Under the pieces are notes generated by a model. That model was not told the DNA's origin. It ran no database searches and saw only the letters and a program-made list of their open reading frames with translations. This document shows, piece after piece, positions 1 to 8,081 of a DNA stretch of 17,504 bases; position 1 is the first letter of the stretch; each line of letters begins with the position of its first letter. Source of the DNA: Betaproteobacteria bacterium RIFCSPLOWO2_02_FULL_68_150 (GTDB lineage Bacteria > Pseudomonadota > Gammaproteobacteria > Burkholderiales > SG8-39). The DNA lies in the NCBI GenBank assembly GCA_001771975.1, contig MERE01000174.1, forward strand, positions 1-17,504, written 5' to 3'. A program made the translations under genes and the position numbers.

Positions 1-342
1 GCGCCCCGAGGCCAGCACCGGATCGAACACCACCGGCACTTGCCGGTGCTCGGCGAGAATCCGCGCCACCGCCGCGACGTTAGCCGCGGAGCCGAGCACC
101 CCCAGCTTGAAAGCCGCAACCGGCAGGTCCGCCAGCAGCGTTTGCGCCTGTTGCACGACCCATTCCGCATCCATGGCCTGCACGCGCTGCACGCCCCGTG
201 TGTCCTGGACGGTCACTGCGGTGAGTACGGTTGCCGCATGGCAACCGAGCGCGGCCAGCGCCAGAGAATCGGCTTGCAATCCGGCACCGCCCGTCGGATC
301 TGAGGCGGCAAAAACGACGACGATGGGAGGAGTTTGGGTCAT
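1..342 (-). CDS. thiD: Hydroxymethylpyrimidine/phosphomethylpyrimidine kinase, N-terminal part
   Basis: This is the first 114 residues of a ThiD-type ribokinase-fold enzyme, which phosphorylates HMP and HMP-phosphate in the cytoplasm for thiamine synthesis. The gene runs off the left edge; the family is usually about 265 residues, so well under half is visible. The start ATG lies at 342-340. The N-terminal glycine-rich stretch AASDPTGGAGLQAD (residues 12-25) matches the family signature, which is usually G-S-D-S-S-G-G-A-G-I-Q-A-D. VTVQDTRGV (about 43-51) and VVFDPVLASG near the window edge (about 104-113) also fit. It is divergent from rubredoxin, a common betaproteobacterial arrangement. A ThiD-ThiE fusion cannot be excluded because the C-terminus is missing. 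Confidence 0.9.
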   Translation of the reverse strand, partial: MTQTPPIVVVFAASDPTGGAGLQADSLALAALGCHAATVLTAVTVQDTRGVQRVQAMDAEWVVQQAQTLLADLPVAAFKLGVLGSAANVAAVARILAEHRQVPVVFDPVLASGR

Positions 343-428
343 GGTGGATCGCGCTCGGCGCGCCGGGCGACCCATGGGAATGCGTTAAGATGCCGCTCCA
401 TTTTAACCCTCGGGCCCACGCTCGCTGC
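343..428. promoter_or_regulatory. Divergent intergenic region between thiD and rubredoxin
   Basis: This 86-base gap separates two divergent genes, so it must hold the thiD promoter and probably the promoter of the long plus-strand gene run. The only AT-richer patches are GCGTTAAGATGC (about 382-393) and CCATTTTAACC. TAAGAT could be a plus-strand -10 element, but I see no convincing -35 element. No riboswitch or operator is recognisable; in particular there is no TPP riboswitch upstream of thiD. Confidence 0.3.
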
Positions 429-614
429 ATGACCGACAGTCAAGTGAAGTACCGCACCTGGATGTGCCTGGTGTGCGGGTTCGTCTACGACGAGGAAAAA
501 GGCCTGCCGGATGAGGGTCTGGCGCCGGGCACCCGCTGGCAAGACGTGCCGATGAACTGGACCTGTCCGGAATGCGGCGCGCGCAAGGACGATTTCGAGA
601 TGGTGGAGATCTGA
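429..614 (+). CDS. Rubredoxin
   Basis: A 61-residue rubredoxin, a small cytoplasmic one-electron carrier with a single iron held by four cysteines. Both knuckles are present: C13-L-V-C16-G and C46-P-E-C49-G. The usual surrounding aromatics (W11, Y20, W37, W44) and the DxxxxF tail (D54-D55-F56) are also there, so it should fold and bind iron. Its length is normal for the family. I placed the start at the ATG at 429 because it gives the canonical N-terminus; the reading frame stays open further upstream but that part has no family resemblance. It opens the plus-strand run, 47 bases before yqgE. Its electron partner is not shown here. Confidence 0.95.
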   Translation: MTDSQVKYRTWMCLVCGFVYDEEKGLPDEGLAPGTRWQDVPMNWTCPECGARKDDFEMVEI

Positions 615-661
615 GCGCCTGGGCTGGCGGCGGTGCCTCGCGGGCCGGGGTCGGGGGTAAA

Positions 662-1234
662 ATGCCCTCAAGCGTGTCCTCGATCGATCTGACGCATCAC
701 TTCCTGATCGCCATGCCCAACATGGCGGATCCGTATTTCACGAGGACGCTGACCTACGTCTGCGAGCACAACGACCAGGGCGCGCTCGGCATCGTCGTCA
801 ACCGTCCGATCGACATGACGCTGCAGGCGTTGTTCGAACGGCTCTCGCTCACGCTGCAGGACAAGGAGATCGCCGGCGCGCCGATTTACTTCGGCGGCCC
901 GGTGCAGACCGACCGCGGCTTCGTGCTGCACGCACCCACCGGCAATTGGCATTCGACGTTGCGTGTGCGCGACCTGATCGGCCTGACCACGTCGAAGGAT
1001 GTTCTCGAGGCGGTCGGGCGCGGCGAAGGGCCGGACCGGATCCTGGTGACGCTCGGCTATGCCGGCTGGTCTGCGGGCCAGCTCGAACACGAACTGACGC
1101 AAAACGCCTGGCTCACGGTCGAGGCGCGCGACGCGATCATCTTCGATCTGCCCGCCGAAGAGCGCTTGCCGGCGGCGATGGAACTGCTCGGGCTCGACTT
1201 TGCGCGGCTCGCGGACGTGGCGGGACATGCCTGA
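662..1234 (+). CDS. yqgE: YqgE/AlgH family protein (UPF0301)
   Basis: A 190-residue protein of the YqgE/AlgH family, close to the usual 185-190. Visible signatures include the N-terminal HHFLIAMPNMADPYFTRTL, the segment GALGIVVNRP, IYFGGPVQTDRGFVLH, and the C-terminal LGYAGWSAGQLEHE. The biochemical function of the family is unknown; in Pseudomonas AlgH was linked to alginate regulation. The ATG at 662 follows a GGGGGT ribosome-binding site and matches the family N-terminus. The stop codon overlaps the ruvX start by 8 bases (ATGCCTGA), so the two are probably translationally coupled; this pairing is conserved across many proteobacteria. Confidence 0.95.
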   Translation: MPSSVSSIDLTHHFLIAMPNMADPYFTRTLTYVCEHNDQGALGIVVNRPIDMTLQALFERLSLTLQDKEIAGAPIYFGGPVQTDRGFVLHAPTGNWHSTLRVRDLIGLTTSKDVLEAVGRGEGPDRILVTLGYAGWSAGQLEHELTQNAWLTVEARDAIIFDLPAEERLPAAMELLGLDFARLADVAGHA

Positions 1235-1643
1235 AACGGCCGCCCGCACGATCCTCGCCTTCGACTTCGGCATCAAGCGTATCGGCGTAGCGGTAGGCGA
1301 GCCCGAGGTGCGCACCGCGCATCCGCTGCCGGGCATTGCCGCCGCAGGCGATGCGCGTTTCGCCGCCATCGGCCGACTGGTGGCGCAGTGGAGGCCGGCG
1401 CGGCTGGTCGTCGGGCTGCCCCTGGCGGCGAACGGTTCGCCGCACGACACGACGCAGCGTGCGATGCGCTTTGCGCGCCAGCTGCGTGGCCGCTTCCGCT
1501 TGCCGGTCGAGCTGGTGGACGAGCGCTACACCTCGGTCGAGGCAACGCAGCGCTTGCGCGGCCGCCGTCCCCCGAAGCTGGCGATCGATTCGGTCGCCGC
1601 GCAGCTGATCCTCGAGCAGTATTTCGATGAACGCGCTGCCTGA
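1227..1643 (+). CDS. ruvX: RuvX/YqgF family RNase H-fold nuclease
   Basis: A 138-residue member of the YqgF/RuvX family, predicted RNase H-fold nucleases. The family has been linked to 16S rRNA 5'-end processing and to Holliday-junction resolution. The acidic motifs expected for metal binding are present: LAFDFGIKRIGVA at residues 10-22 (Asp13), VVGLPLAANGSPH in the middle, LVDERYTSVEA, and the C-terminal D-S-V-A-A-Q-L-I-L. The ATG at 1227 overlaps the yqgE stop. At the other end it overlaps pyrR by 17 bases. Length and motif order are normal, so I see no sign of loss of function. Confidence 0.94.
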   Translation: MPETAARTILAFDFGIKRIGVAVGEPEVRTAHPLPGIAAAGDARFAAIGRLVAQWRPARLVVGLPLAANGSPHDTTQRAMRFARQLRGRFRLPVELVDERYTSVEATQRLRGRRPPKLAIDSVAAQLILEQYFDERAA

Positions 1644-2127
1644 AGCCGAAGACCTGCTGCAGCCGCTGGTCGACGAGTTGCGCGCGCGCGTCACGCCCGC
1701 GAGTGCGATGATCGGGCTGTACACGGGCGGCGCGTGGCTCGCGGAGCGGCTGCACCCCATGCTGGGGCTGCGCGAGCCGCTCGGCCTGATGGACATCGCG
1801 TTCTACCGGGACGACTACCACAAGCAGGGGCTGAAGCACGATCCGAAACGCACCCGGATCCCGTTCGACGTCGAGGGCAAGGACCTGTTGCTGGTCGACG
1901 ACGTGCTCTACACGGGGCGCACCGTGCGCGCGGCGATGAACGAGCTGTTCGACTACGGCCGGCCGCGCAGCATCGCGCTCGTCGTGCTCGCCGATCGCGG
2001 CGGCCGCCAGCTGCCGATCTGCGCGCAGCACTGCGGCGCGCGCCTCGAGGTCGCCGAGGGCATGCGGCTGCGCCTGAAGCGCGCCGAGGGCGGCAGGCTG
2101 AGCTTCGAGCTGGAACATGCCGCCTAA
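1627..2127 (+). CDS. pyrR: PyrR bifunctional pyrimidine regulator / uracil phosphoribosyltransferase
   Basis: A 166-residue PRTase-fold protein. The PRPP-binding loop is clear at residues 90-99, VDDVLYTGRT. The flexible-loop region Y60-R-D-D-Y-H-K-Q-G-L matches the PyrR pattern. In Gram-positive bacteria PyrR binds pyr mRNA for attenuation and has uracil phosphoribosyltransferase activity. Here I see no attenuator-like leader before pyrB, since pyrR overlaps pyrB by 11 bases. RNA regulation in the classical manner is therefore unlikely at this junction, and a role as salvage enzyme or uncharacterised regulator is more plausible. The order pyrR-pyrB-pyrX is typical of betaproteobacteria and pseudomonads. 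Confidence 0.93.
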   Translation: MNALPEAEDLLQPLVDELRARVTPASAMIGLYTGGAWLAERLHPMLGLREPLGLMDIAFYRDDYHKQGLKHDPKRTRIPFDVEGKDLLLVDDVLYTGRTVRAAMNELFDYGRPRSIALVVLADRGGRQLPICAQHCGARLEVAEGMRLRLKRAEGGRLSFELEHAA

Positions 2128-3067
2128 TCCGCAGCTCAACGCGAACGGCGAACTGCAGCATCTGCTGTCGATCGAGGGGCTGCCGCGCGAAATCCTGATC
2201 CGGATTCTCGACACCGCCGAGTCGTTCGTCGGCGTCACCGAGCGCGAGGTGAAGAAGGTACCGCTGCTGCGCGGCAAGAGCGTGTTCAACCTGTTCTTCG
2301 AGTCGTCGACGCGTACCCGCACCACCTTCGAGATCGCAGCCAAGCGGCTGTCGGCCGACGTCATCAATCTCAACATCGCGGCATCATCGCAGAGCAAGGG
2401 CGAATCGCTGCTCGACACGGTGGCGAACCTTTCGGCGATGCAGGCGGACATGTTCGTGGTGCGCCATGCCTCGAGCGGCGCGCCGTTCCTGATCGCGCGC
2501 CATGTCAAGCCGCACGAGCACGTGATCAATGCCGGCGACGGCCGCCACGCCCACCCGACGCAGGGCCTGCTCGACCTGTACACCATTCGCCACTACAAGA
2601 AGGATTTCCGCGAGCTGACGGTGGCGGTGGTCGGCGACGTGCTGCACTCGCGCGTGGCGCGCTCGCTGATTCACGGCCTCACCACGCTGGGGGTGCCGGA
2701 AGTGCGCGCGATCGGCCCGCAGACCCTGATGCCGGCCGGCGTCGAGGCGCTCGGCGTGCGCGTGTATCACGACGTGCGCGAGGGCCTGCGGGACGCGGAC
2801 GTGGTGGTGATGCTGCGGCTGCAGAACGAGCGCATGAGCGGGGCCCTGCTGCCGTCGGCGCAGGAGTTCTTCATGACCTACGGCCTGACCGCGGAGCGGC
2901 TCGCGCTGGCGAAGCCCGCAGCGATCGTGATGCACCCGGGACCGATGAACCGCGGGGTCGAGATCGATTCCTCGGTTGCCGACGGGCCGCACTCGGTGAT
3001 CCTGCCGCAGGTCACCTTCGGCATCGCGGTGCGCATGGCGGTGATGTCGATGGTGGCGGGGCACTGA
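2117..3067 (+). CDS. pyrB: Aspartate carbamoyltransferase catalytic subunit
   Basis: A 316-residue aspartate transcarbamoylase, joining carbamoyl phosphate and aspartate in pyrimidine synthesis. The carbamoyl-phosphate loop SSTRTRTTFE is at 63-72, the mobile loop SSQSKGES at 90-97, and HPTQ at 146-149. HPGPMNRGVE near the C-terminus is the aspartate-domain signature. All catalytic elements look intact. The N-terminus is longer than in E. coli PyrB, as in class A enzymes that assemble with a PyrC-like partner and lack PyrI. It overlaps pyrR by 11 bases and pyrX by one base (TGATG), as expected if the two chains are made stoichiometrically. Confidence 0.97.
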   Translation: MPPNPQLNANGELQHLLSIEGLPREILIRILDTAESFVGVTEREVKKVPLLRGKSVFNLFFESSTRTRTTFEIAAKRLSADVINLNIAASSQSKGESLLDTVANLSAMQADMFVVRHASSGAPFLIARHVKPHEHVINAGDGRHAHPTQGLLDLYTIRHYKKDFRELTVAVVGDVLHSRVARSLIHGLTTLGVPEVRAIGPQTLMPAGVEALGVRVYHDVREGLRDADVVVMLRLQNERMSGALLPSAQEFFMTYGLTAERLALAKPAAIVMHPGPMNRGVEIDSSVADGPHSVILPQVTFGIAVRMAVMSMVAGH

Positions 3068-4344
3068 TGCGAACCCTGATCCGGAACGGCCGTCTCGTCG
3101 ACCCGGCCAGCGGGCGCGACGCGCCAGGCGACCTGCTGCTGGCGGAGGGGCGCATTGCGGCTCTCGACGGCGACGCGAAGGGCGCCAGCGCGGACCGCGT
3201 AATCGACGCCACCGGACTGGTGGTGGCGCCCGGACTGATCGACCTTTCGGCGCGGCTGCGTGAGCCGGGCTACGAGTTCAAGGCCACGCTCGAGTCGGAG
3301 ATGGATGCCGCGGTGGCGGGTGGCATCACCAGCCTTGCCTGTCCGCCGGACACCGATCCGCCGCTCGACGAGCCGGGTCTCGTGGACATGCTGCGCCGGC
3401 GCGCCAAGGCGCTGGCACGCGCGCGCGTCTATCCGATCGGCGCGCTGACCGCGAAGCTCGAGGGCGAGCGCCTCACCGAAATGGCGCAGCTGGCCGCTGC
3501 CGGCTGCGTCGCGTTTTCGCAGGCCAACACCCCGATCACCAACACCCAGGTGCTGTGGCGCGCGCTGCAGTATGCGGCAACCTTTGGCTATGCGGTGTGG
3601 CTGCGCGCCGAGGATCGGTGGCTCGCCCAGGGCGGCGTGGCGCACGACGGCGAAGTCGCGACACGGTTGGGGCTTGCCGGCATCCCGGTGTTCGCCGAGA
3701 CGGTCGCGCTCGCGACGTTGCTCGAGCTGGTGCGCTCGACCGGCACGCGCCTGCACGTGTGCCGCCTGTCGAGCGCTGCGGGAGTCGCGCTGATGCGCGC
3801 CGCGCGCCGCGAAGGGCTGCCGATCAGCTGCGACGTCGGCATCCACCATGTGCACCTCTCGGACCGGGACCTGGGCTACTTCGATGCGCAGTGCCGGCTC
3901 GAGCCGCCGCTCAGAAGCCAGCGTGACCGCGAGGCGCTGGCGAAAGCGCTTGCGGATGGCGTGATCGACTGCGCGGTGTCGGATCACACGCCGGTGGACG
4001 ACGACCACAAGCAACTACCTTTCGGCGAGGCCGAGCCGGGCGCTACCGGCCTCGAGCTGCTGCTGCCGCTGGCGCTCAAGTGGGGCGCCGAGCAAAAACT
4101 CGGTCTGGCGCAGACGCTGGCGCGCGTCACCAGCAGCCCGGCTCGCATCCTGGGCGTGGGCGCGGGTCGTATCGCTGCGCAAGCGCCCGGCGACGTGATC
4201 GTGTTCGACCCGGCGGCCGATTTCCGCATCGTCCCCGAGGCGCTCAGGAGCCAGGGCAAGAACTCGCCGTTCCTCGGCCATGAACTTGCCGGGCGCGTGC
4301 GGGCGACGCTGGTCGCGGGCAAGGTGGTCTTCGAGCAGCCGTGA
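3067..4344 (+). CDS. pyrX: Dihydroorotase-like protein lacking metal ligands (PyrX/PyrC-prime type)
   Basis: A 425-residue class I dihydroorotase homologue that is probably not an enzyme. The metal site HxH of the GLIDxHxHLREPG motif reads S61-A62-R63 here (GLIDLSARLREPG, 56-68). The position that supplies the lysine or aspartate ligand reads GCVAFSQANTP, the histidine before E-D is arginine (LRAED), and the HVS histidine is arginine (LHVCRLSS). SDHTPVDDDHK keeps the aspartate but loses the following histidine. Pseudomonas PyrC-prime and betaproteobacterial homologues show the same decay, and in Pseudomonas the protein is a structural partner of ATCase. A true pyrC should exist elsewhere in the genome. 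Databases often mislabel this gene as pyrC. Confidence 0.92.
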   Translation: MRTLIRNGRLVDPASGRDAPGDLLLAEGRIAALDGDAKGASADRVIDATGLVVAPGLIDLSARLREPGYEFKATLESEMDAAVAGGITSLACPPDTDPPLDEPGLVDMLRRRAKALARARVYPIGALTAKLEGERLTEMAQLAAAGCVAFSQANTPITNTQVLWRALQYAATFGYAVWLRAEDRWLAQGGVAHDGEVATRLGLAGIPVFAETVALATLLELVRSTGTRLHVCRLSSAAGVALMRAARREGLPISCDVGIHHVHLSDRDLGYFDAQCRLEPPLRSQRDREALAKALADGVIDCAVSDHTPVDDDHKQLPFGEAEPGATGLELLLPLALKWGAEQKLGLAQTLARVTSSPARILGVGAGRIAAQAPGDVIVFDPAADFRIVPEALRSQGKNSPFLGHELAGRVRATLVAGKVVFEQP

Positions 4345-5156
4345 AGTGGCTCGCGGTGGTTCTCGCATTCTCGCTCTCGGGCTGCGGTCTGCTTGCGAAG
4401 CGCGAGCCAGCGGCCCCGGCCGCGCCGAAAGGCGGCTACTACAAGGATGACGGGCCCGGCGACACGCCGCCGCGGGACCTGCACACGGTCCCGGACGCCG
4501 TCCCCAGGGACGAGCCGCTGCACCGCTTCGCCAACCGCCCGTATCAGGTGTTCGGGCGCGATTACCTGCCGCTCGCTGCGCCGGCCCCGTTCCGGCAGCG
4601 CGGCACCGCGAGCTGGTACGGCAGGCGCTTCCACGGCGGGAAAACTTCGAGCGGCGAACTCTACGATATGTATGCGATGAGCGCAGCGCACCCGACCCTG
4701 CCGATTCCGAGCTACGCGCGCGTCACGCATGTCGCGAGCGGCCGCAGCGTCGTGGTGCGCATCAACGACCGCGGTCCGTTCCATTCCGAGCGCGCCATCG
4801 ACCTGTCCTACGCCGCGGCGTTCAAGCTCGGCTTCGCGGAGCTGGGCAGCGCGCTGGTCGACATCGAGAGCGTGCTGCCACGCGAACCGGCGCTGGCTGC
4901 GGCTTCGCCGCCCGCGGCCGAGGCTGGGGGCGTCTACCTGCAACTGGGTGCGTTTTCGGTGCGCGAGAGCGCGGAGAACTTCCGCGTCCGCATGGTTCGC
5001 GAACTGGCGTGGCTCTCGGATGCGATTCACGTCGTCGCGGGCGGCGCGCTTTTCCGGGTGCACCTCGGGCCCTACCGTTCGCAGGACCAGGCGCGCCCGG
5101 TCGCCGAGCGCATCCGCGCCGAACTGAACATGGTGCCGCTGTTCGTCGTGCGATAA
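4341..5156 (+). CDS. rlpA: RlpA-type septal lytic transglycosylase lipoprotein with SPOR domain
   Basis: A 271-residue lipoprotein starting at GTG 4341, which overlaps the pyrX stop (GTGA). The lipobox L12-S-G-C15 follows a short hydrophobic stretch, so the mature protein should be acylated at Cys15. Residues about 86-177 form the double-psi beta-barrel with GTASWYG, HGGKTSSGE and RINDRGPF; D143 lies at the acid position implicated in catalysis in Pseudomonas RlpA. Residues 196-271 form a SPOR domain (VYLQLGAFSVRESA, FRVHLGPYRS), which binds denuded septal peptidoglycan. It is followed by dacA, the usual betaproteobacterial pairing of cell-wall genes. Confidence 0.94.
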   Translation: MKWLAVVLAFSLSGCGLLAKREPAAPAAPKGGYYKDDGPGDTPPRDLHTVPDAVPRDEPLHRFANRPYQVFGRDYLPLAAPAPFRQRGTASWYGRRFHGGKTSSGELYDMYAMSAAHPTLPIPSYARVTHVASGRSVVVRINDRGPFHSERAIDLSYAAAFKLGFAELGSALVDIESVLPREPALAAASPPAAEAGGVYLQLGAFSVRESAENFRVRMVRELAWLSDAIHVVAGGALFRVHLGPYRSQDQARPVAERIRAELNMVPLFVVR

Positions 5157-5185
5157 TTCGCGCTCTTTTTTCGTTCCAGCTACCG

Positions 5186-6307
5186 ATGCTTCGAGCGTTT
5201 CTCGCCACGCTGCTCGCGCTCGCGGTTACCGTGGCACCGGCGCAGCAGCCACCTTCGGTGATCGGGCGCGCCTGGGTGCTTGCCGATCTCGCGAGCGGGC
5301 AGGTGCTCGCGGCCGAGCGGGCCGACGAGCGCTTCGAGCCGGCATCGCTCACCAAGCTGATGACCGCGTACCTCGTGTTCGCGGCCGTAAGGGACAAGAA
5401 GCTCTCGCTCGAGCAGACGGCCAACGTGTCGGAGCGCGCCTGGCGCGCGGCCGGCTCGCGCATGTTCATCGAGCCGCGCCGGCCGGTCTCGGTGGACGAG
5501 CTGATCCGCGGCATGGTGGTGCAATCGGGCAACGACGCCTGCATCGCGTTGGCGGAGGCGGTCGCGGGTTCGGAGGAAGTGTTCGCGCAGATGATGAACC
5601 GCGAGGCGCAGCGTCTCGGCATGCGCGAGACCAAATTCATGAACTCGACCGGCTTGCCGGATCCGCAGCACTATTCCACGGCGCGCGACCTGCATCTGCT
5701 CGCTGCGGCCCTGATCCGCGATTTCCCCGCCGAGTACGCGCTTTACTACACGCAGAGGGAGTTCCGCTACAACAACATCACGCAGCACAACCGCAACCGC
5801 CTGCTGTGGCTTGACCCGACGGTGGACGGCGTCAAGACGGGCTATACCGAGGCCGCGGGATACTGCCTCATTGCGTCCGCAAAGCGCGGCCCGCGGCGGC
5901 TGCTCTCGGTGCTGCTTGGCTCGACCTCGGAAACGGCCCGCGCGCAGGAGTCCCAGAAGCTGCTCAATTGGGGTTTCCAGTTCTTCGACGCGGTGAAGCT
6001 CTACGACAAGGGCCAGGCGGTGAAGGAGATCGAAGTCTGGAAGGCAGACAAGCGCCTGCTCAAGGCGGGGTTCCGCGCCGACCTCGTGGTCAGCGTGCCC
6101 AAGGGGCAGGCCGACCGGATCAAGGCGGAGCTGCTCGCACCGCAGCCGCTGCTGGCGCCGGTGGCCGAGGGGCAGCGCGTCGGTTTGATGCGCGTCAGCT
6201 TCGACGGCAAGCCCTTCGGCGAGTATCCGGTGGTTGCGCTCGAAGCGGCGGCGCCGGCGGGAATCTTCGGCCGCGCCTGGGATACACTCAGGTTGTGGCT
6301 CAAATAG
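5186..6307 (+). CDS. dacA: D-alanyl-D-alanine carboxypeptidase (PBP5/6 family)
   Basis: A 373-residue serine DD-carboxypeptidase that trims pentapeptide stems in the periplasm. It has a cleavable signal (residues 1-19, ending A-P-A-Q). All three penicillin-binding motifs are present: S54-L-T-K57, S114-G-N116 and K217-T-G219. The C-terminal beta domain and a final amphipathic segment (AWDTLRLWLK) fit the membrane-associating tail of PBP5. Length is normal. I chose the ATG at 5186 because it begins the signal peptide; the preceding 29 bases show little Shine-Dalgarno sequence. Symbols dacA and dacC are both used for this type and cannot be separated here. Confidence 0.94.
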   Translation: MLRAFLATLLALAVTVAPAQQPPSVIGRAWVLADLASGQVLAAERADERFEPASLTKLMTAYLVFAAVRDKKLSLEQTANVSERAWRAAGSRMFIEPRRPVSVDELIRGMVVQSGNDACIALAEAVAGSEEVFAQMMNREAQRLGMRETKFMNSTGLPDPQHYSTARDLHLLAAALIRDFPAEYALYYTQREFRYNNITQHNRNRLLWLDPTVDGVKTGYTEAAGYCLIASAKRGPRRLLSVLLGSTSETARAQESQKLLNWGFQFFDAVKLYDKGQAVKEIEVWKADKRLLKAGFRADLVVSVPKGQADRIKAELLAPQPLLAPVAEGQRVGLMRVSFDGKPFGEYPVVALEAAAPAGIFGRAWDTLRLWLK

Positions 6308-6317
6308 CGGGGCACGC

Positions 6318-7184
6318 ATGATTTTCCTGAACGGCAAGTTCCTGCCGATCGAGCAGGCCACGGTGCCGGTGCTCGATCGCGGATTCATCTTCGGCGACGG
6401 CGTCTACGAGCTGGTGCCGGTGTATTCGCGCGTTGCGTTCCGGCTTGACGAGCATCTGGCGCGCCTGGAGCGCAGCCTCGCGCTGGTTCGCATCCGCAAT
6501 CCCCACAACCGCCAGCAATGGCGCGGGATCATCGCGCAACTCATCGCGCTGCAGCCCTACGAGGACCAGGGGGTGTACTTCCAGGTCACGCGCGGTGTCG
6601 CCAAGCGCGACCACGCCTTTCCGCAAGGCGTCGAGCCGACGGTGTTCATCATGTCCAGTCCGCTGGTCAATCCGCCCCGCAAGCTGGTCGAGCGCGGTGC
6701 CGAGGCGTTGAGTGCGCCGGACTACCGCTGGCAGAAATGCGACATCAAATCGATATCGCTTATCGGCAACGTCCTGCTGCGCCAGGTATCGGCCGACGCG
6801 GGCGCAGCCGAGACCATCCTGTTCCGCGACGGCAAACTGACCGAGGCCTCGGCCTCCAACGTGTTTATCGTGCGCGGCGGCACGATCGTTGCGCCACCGA
6901 AGTCGAACCTGATCCTGCCGGGCATCACCTACGACGTGGTGCTCGAGCTGGCGCAGGCGGCCCGGCTGCCGCTCGAGGTCCGCGATGTCGCCGAGACCGA
7001 GGTGCGCGCGGCGGACGAGATCTGGGTCACCTCGTCTTCCAAGGAGGTGCTCGCGATCGTGCGGCTCGACGGCCAGCCGGTCGGCGAGGGCAGGCCGGGC
7101 CCGGTGTTCAGGCGCATGTACCAGCTCTACCAGGACTTCAAGAAGACGGTGATGCGCACGGGCAAGGAGAAAGCGGCGGCCTGA
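6318..7184 (+). CDS. dat: D-amino-acid aminotransferase (class IV PLP enzyme)
   Basis: A 288-residue class IV aminotransferase. The signature DRGFIFGDGVYE (residues 20-31) is the D-alanine transaminase form rather than the branched-chain or ADC-lyase form. The PLP lysine is K144 in DIKSISLIGN. EASASNVFIV and WVTSSSKEV complete the family pattern. D-alanine transaminase interconverts D-alanine and 2-oxoglutarate with pyruvate and D-glutamate, supplying peptidoglycan precursors. It sits 10 bases after dacA and abuts ybeD exactly (TGA at 7182-7184, ATG at 7185), an order recalled from several betaproteobacteria. The start ATG at 6318 is preceded by GGGG. Confidence 0.92.
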   Translation: MIFLNGKFLPIEQATVPVLDRGFIFGDGVYELVPVYSRVAFRLDEHLARLERSLALVRIRNPHNRQQWRGIIAQLIALQPYEDQGVYFQVTRGVAKRDHAFPQGVEPTVFIMSSPLVNPPRKLVERGAEALSAPDYRWQKCDIKSISLIGNVLLRQVSADAGAAETILFRDGKLTEASASNVFIVRGGTIVAPPKSNLILPGITYDVVLELAQAARLPLEVRDVAETEVRAADEIWVTSSSKEVLAIVRLDGQPVGEGRPGPVFRRMYQLYQDFKKTVMRTGKEKAAA

Positions 7185-7451
7185 ATGTCGCAGGTACAGG
7201 CGCTGCTCGCCTTTCCGTGCCCGTTTCCAATCAAGGTGCTGGGGCGGCGCGAACCCGGGTTGGCGCAGCAGGTGACGCAGATCGTGTTGGGGCATGCGCC
7301 CGACTTCGATCCGGCGACGATCGCCACGCTGCCGAGCCGCGAAGGCACCTACCTGAGCCTGACCTGCATCGTGCGCGCGAGTTCGCGCGAGCAGCTCGAC
7401 GCCCTGTACCAGGACCTTTGCGACCACCCAGCGGTGGTGATGGTGCTCTGA
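7185..7451 (+). CDS. ybeD: YbeD family protein (DUF493)
   Basis: An 88-residue protein of the YbeD/DUF493 family, matching the usual size. The N-terminal FPCPFPIKVLG and the C-terminal alpha-beta pattern resemble the ACT-like ferredoxin fold known for E. coli YbeD. The function is not established; it is found almost always between dacA and lipB, and a regulatory role in lipoate metabolism has been suggested from that. Here it abuts both neighbours with no spacer: its start directly follows the aminotransferase stop, and its stop directly precedes the lipB ATG. Confidence 0.92.
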   Translation: MSQVQALLAFPCPFPIKVLGRREPGLAQQVTQIVLGHAPDFDPATIATLPSREGTYLSLTCIVRASSREQLDALYQDLCDHPAVVMVL

Positions 7452-8081
7452 ATGCTGGTTGCGTCGGCACCCTGCATCGTGAAACGCCTCGGCCGGGTGG
7501 AGTACCAGCCGACCGCCGCCGCGATGCGCGCGTTTACTGCGCGCCGCGACGCCGGCACCGCGGATGAACTCTGGATCCTCGAGCACCCGCCGGTGTACAC
7601 CCTCGGCGTGGGTGCCGACCCTGCGCACGGACCCAGGGGCGAGGACCGCATCCCGGTAGTGCGCTGCGAGCGCGGCGGCGAGATCACCTTCCACGGCCCC
7701 GGCCAGGTCGTGCTGTATGCGTTGCTCGATCTGGCGCGGCGCGGCATCCGGGTGCGCGAGTTCGTTGCCATGCTCGAGCAGGCGGTGATCGACCTGCTGG
7801 GCGAATACGGCGTCGCGGCCGGGCGCAGGCCCGGCGCGCCGGGCGTATACGCCGCCGATGCCAAAGTCGCGGCGCTCGGCCTGCGCGTGTCGCGCGGCCG
7901 CTGCTACCATGGCGTGGCGCTCAACGTCGACATGGACCTGGCGCCGTTCGCTGCCATCGACCCGTGCGGCTTTCCCGGCCTGCGCGTCACGCAGACGCGT
8001 GAATTGGGCATCGAGGCGTCGGTGGAGGAACTCGGTGCACGGCTCGGCGCGCGGCTGGCCGGACTGCTTGAGCATGCGTGA
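7452..8081 (+). CDS. lipB: Lipoyl(octanoyl) transferase
   Basis: A 209-residue octanoyltransferase that moves octanoate from acyl carrier protein to lipoyl domains. The RGGEITFHGPGQ motif is at residues 74-85, GAPGVYAADAKVAALG is at 128-143 with catalytic K138, and DPCGFPGL carries catalytic C172. HGVALNV (153-159) is also typical. It overlaps lipA by 8 bases. All residues of the thiol-lysine catalytic pair are intact. Product and substrate link it to LipA, which inserts the sulfurs. Confidence 0.96.
   Translation: MLVASAPCIVKRLGRVEYQPTAAAMRAFTARRDAGTADELWILEHPPVYTLGVGADPAHGPRGEDRIPVVRCERGGEITFHGPGQVVLYALLDLARRGIRVREFVAMLEQAVIDLLGEYGVAAGRRPGAPGVYAADAKVAALGLRVSRGRCYHGVALNVDMDLAPFAAIDPCGFPGLRVTQTRELGIEASVEELGARLGARLAGLLEHA

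Noticed and set aside
3067..4344. An active dihydroorotase (pyrC)
   Set aside because: Nearly all metal-binding residues are substituted, so an enzymatic label is not supported.
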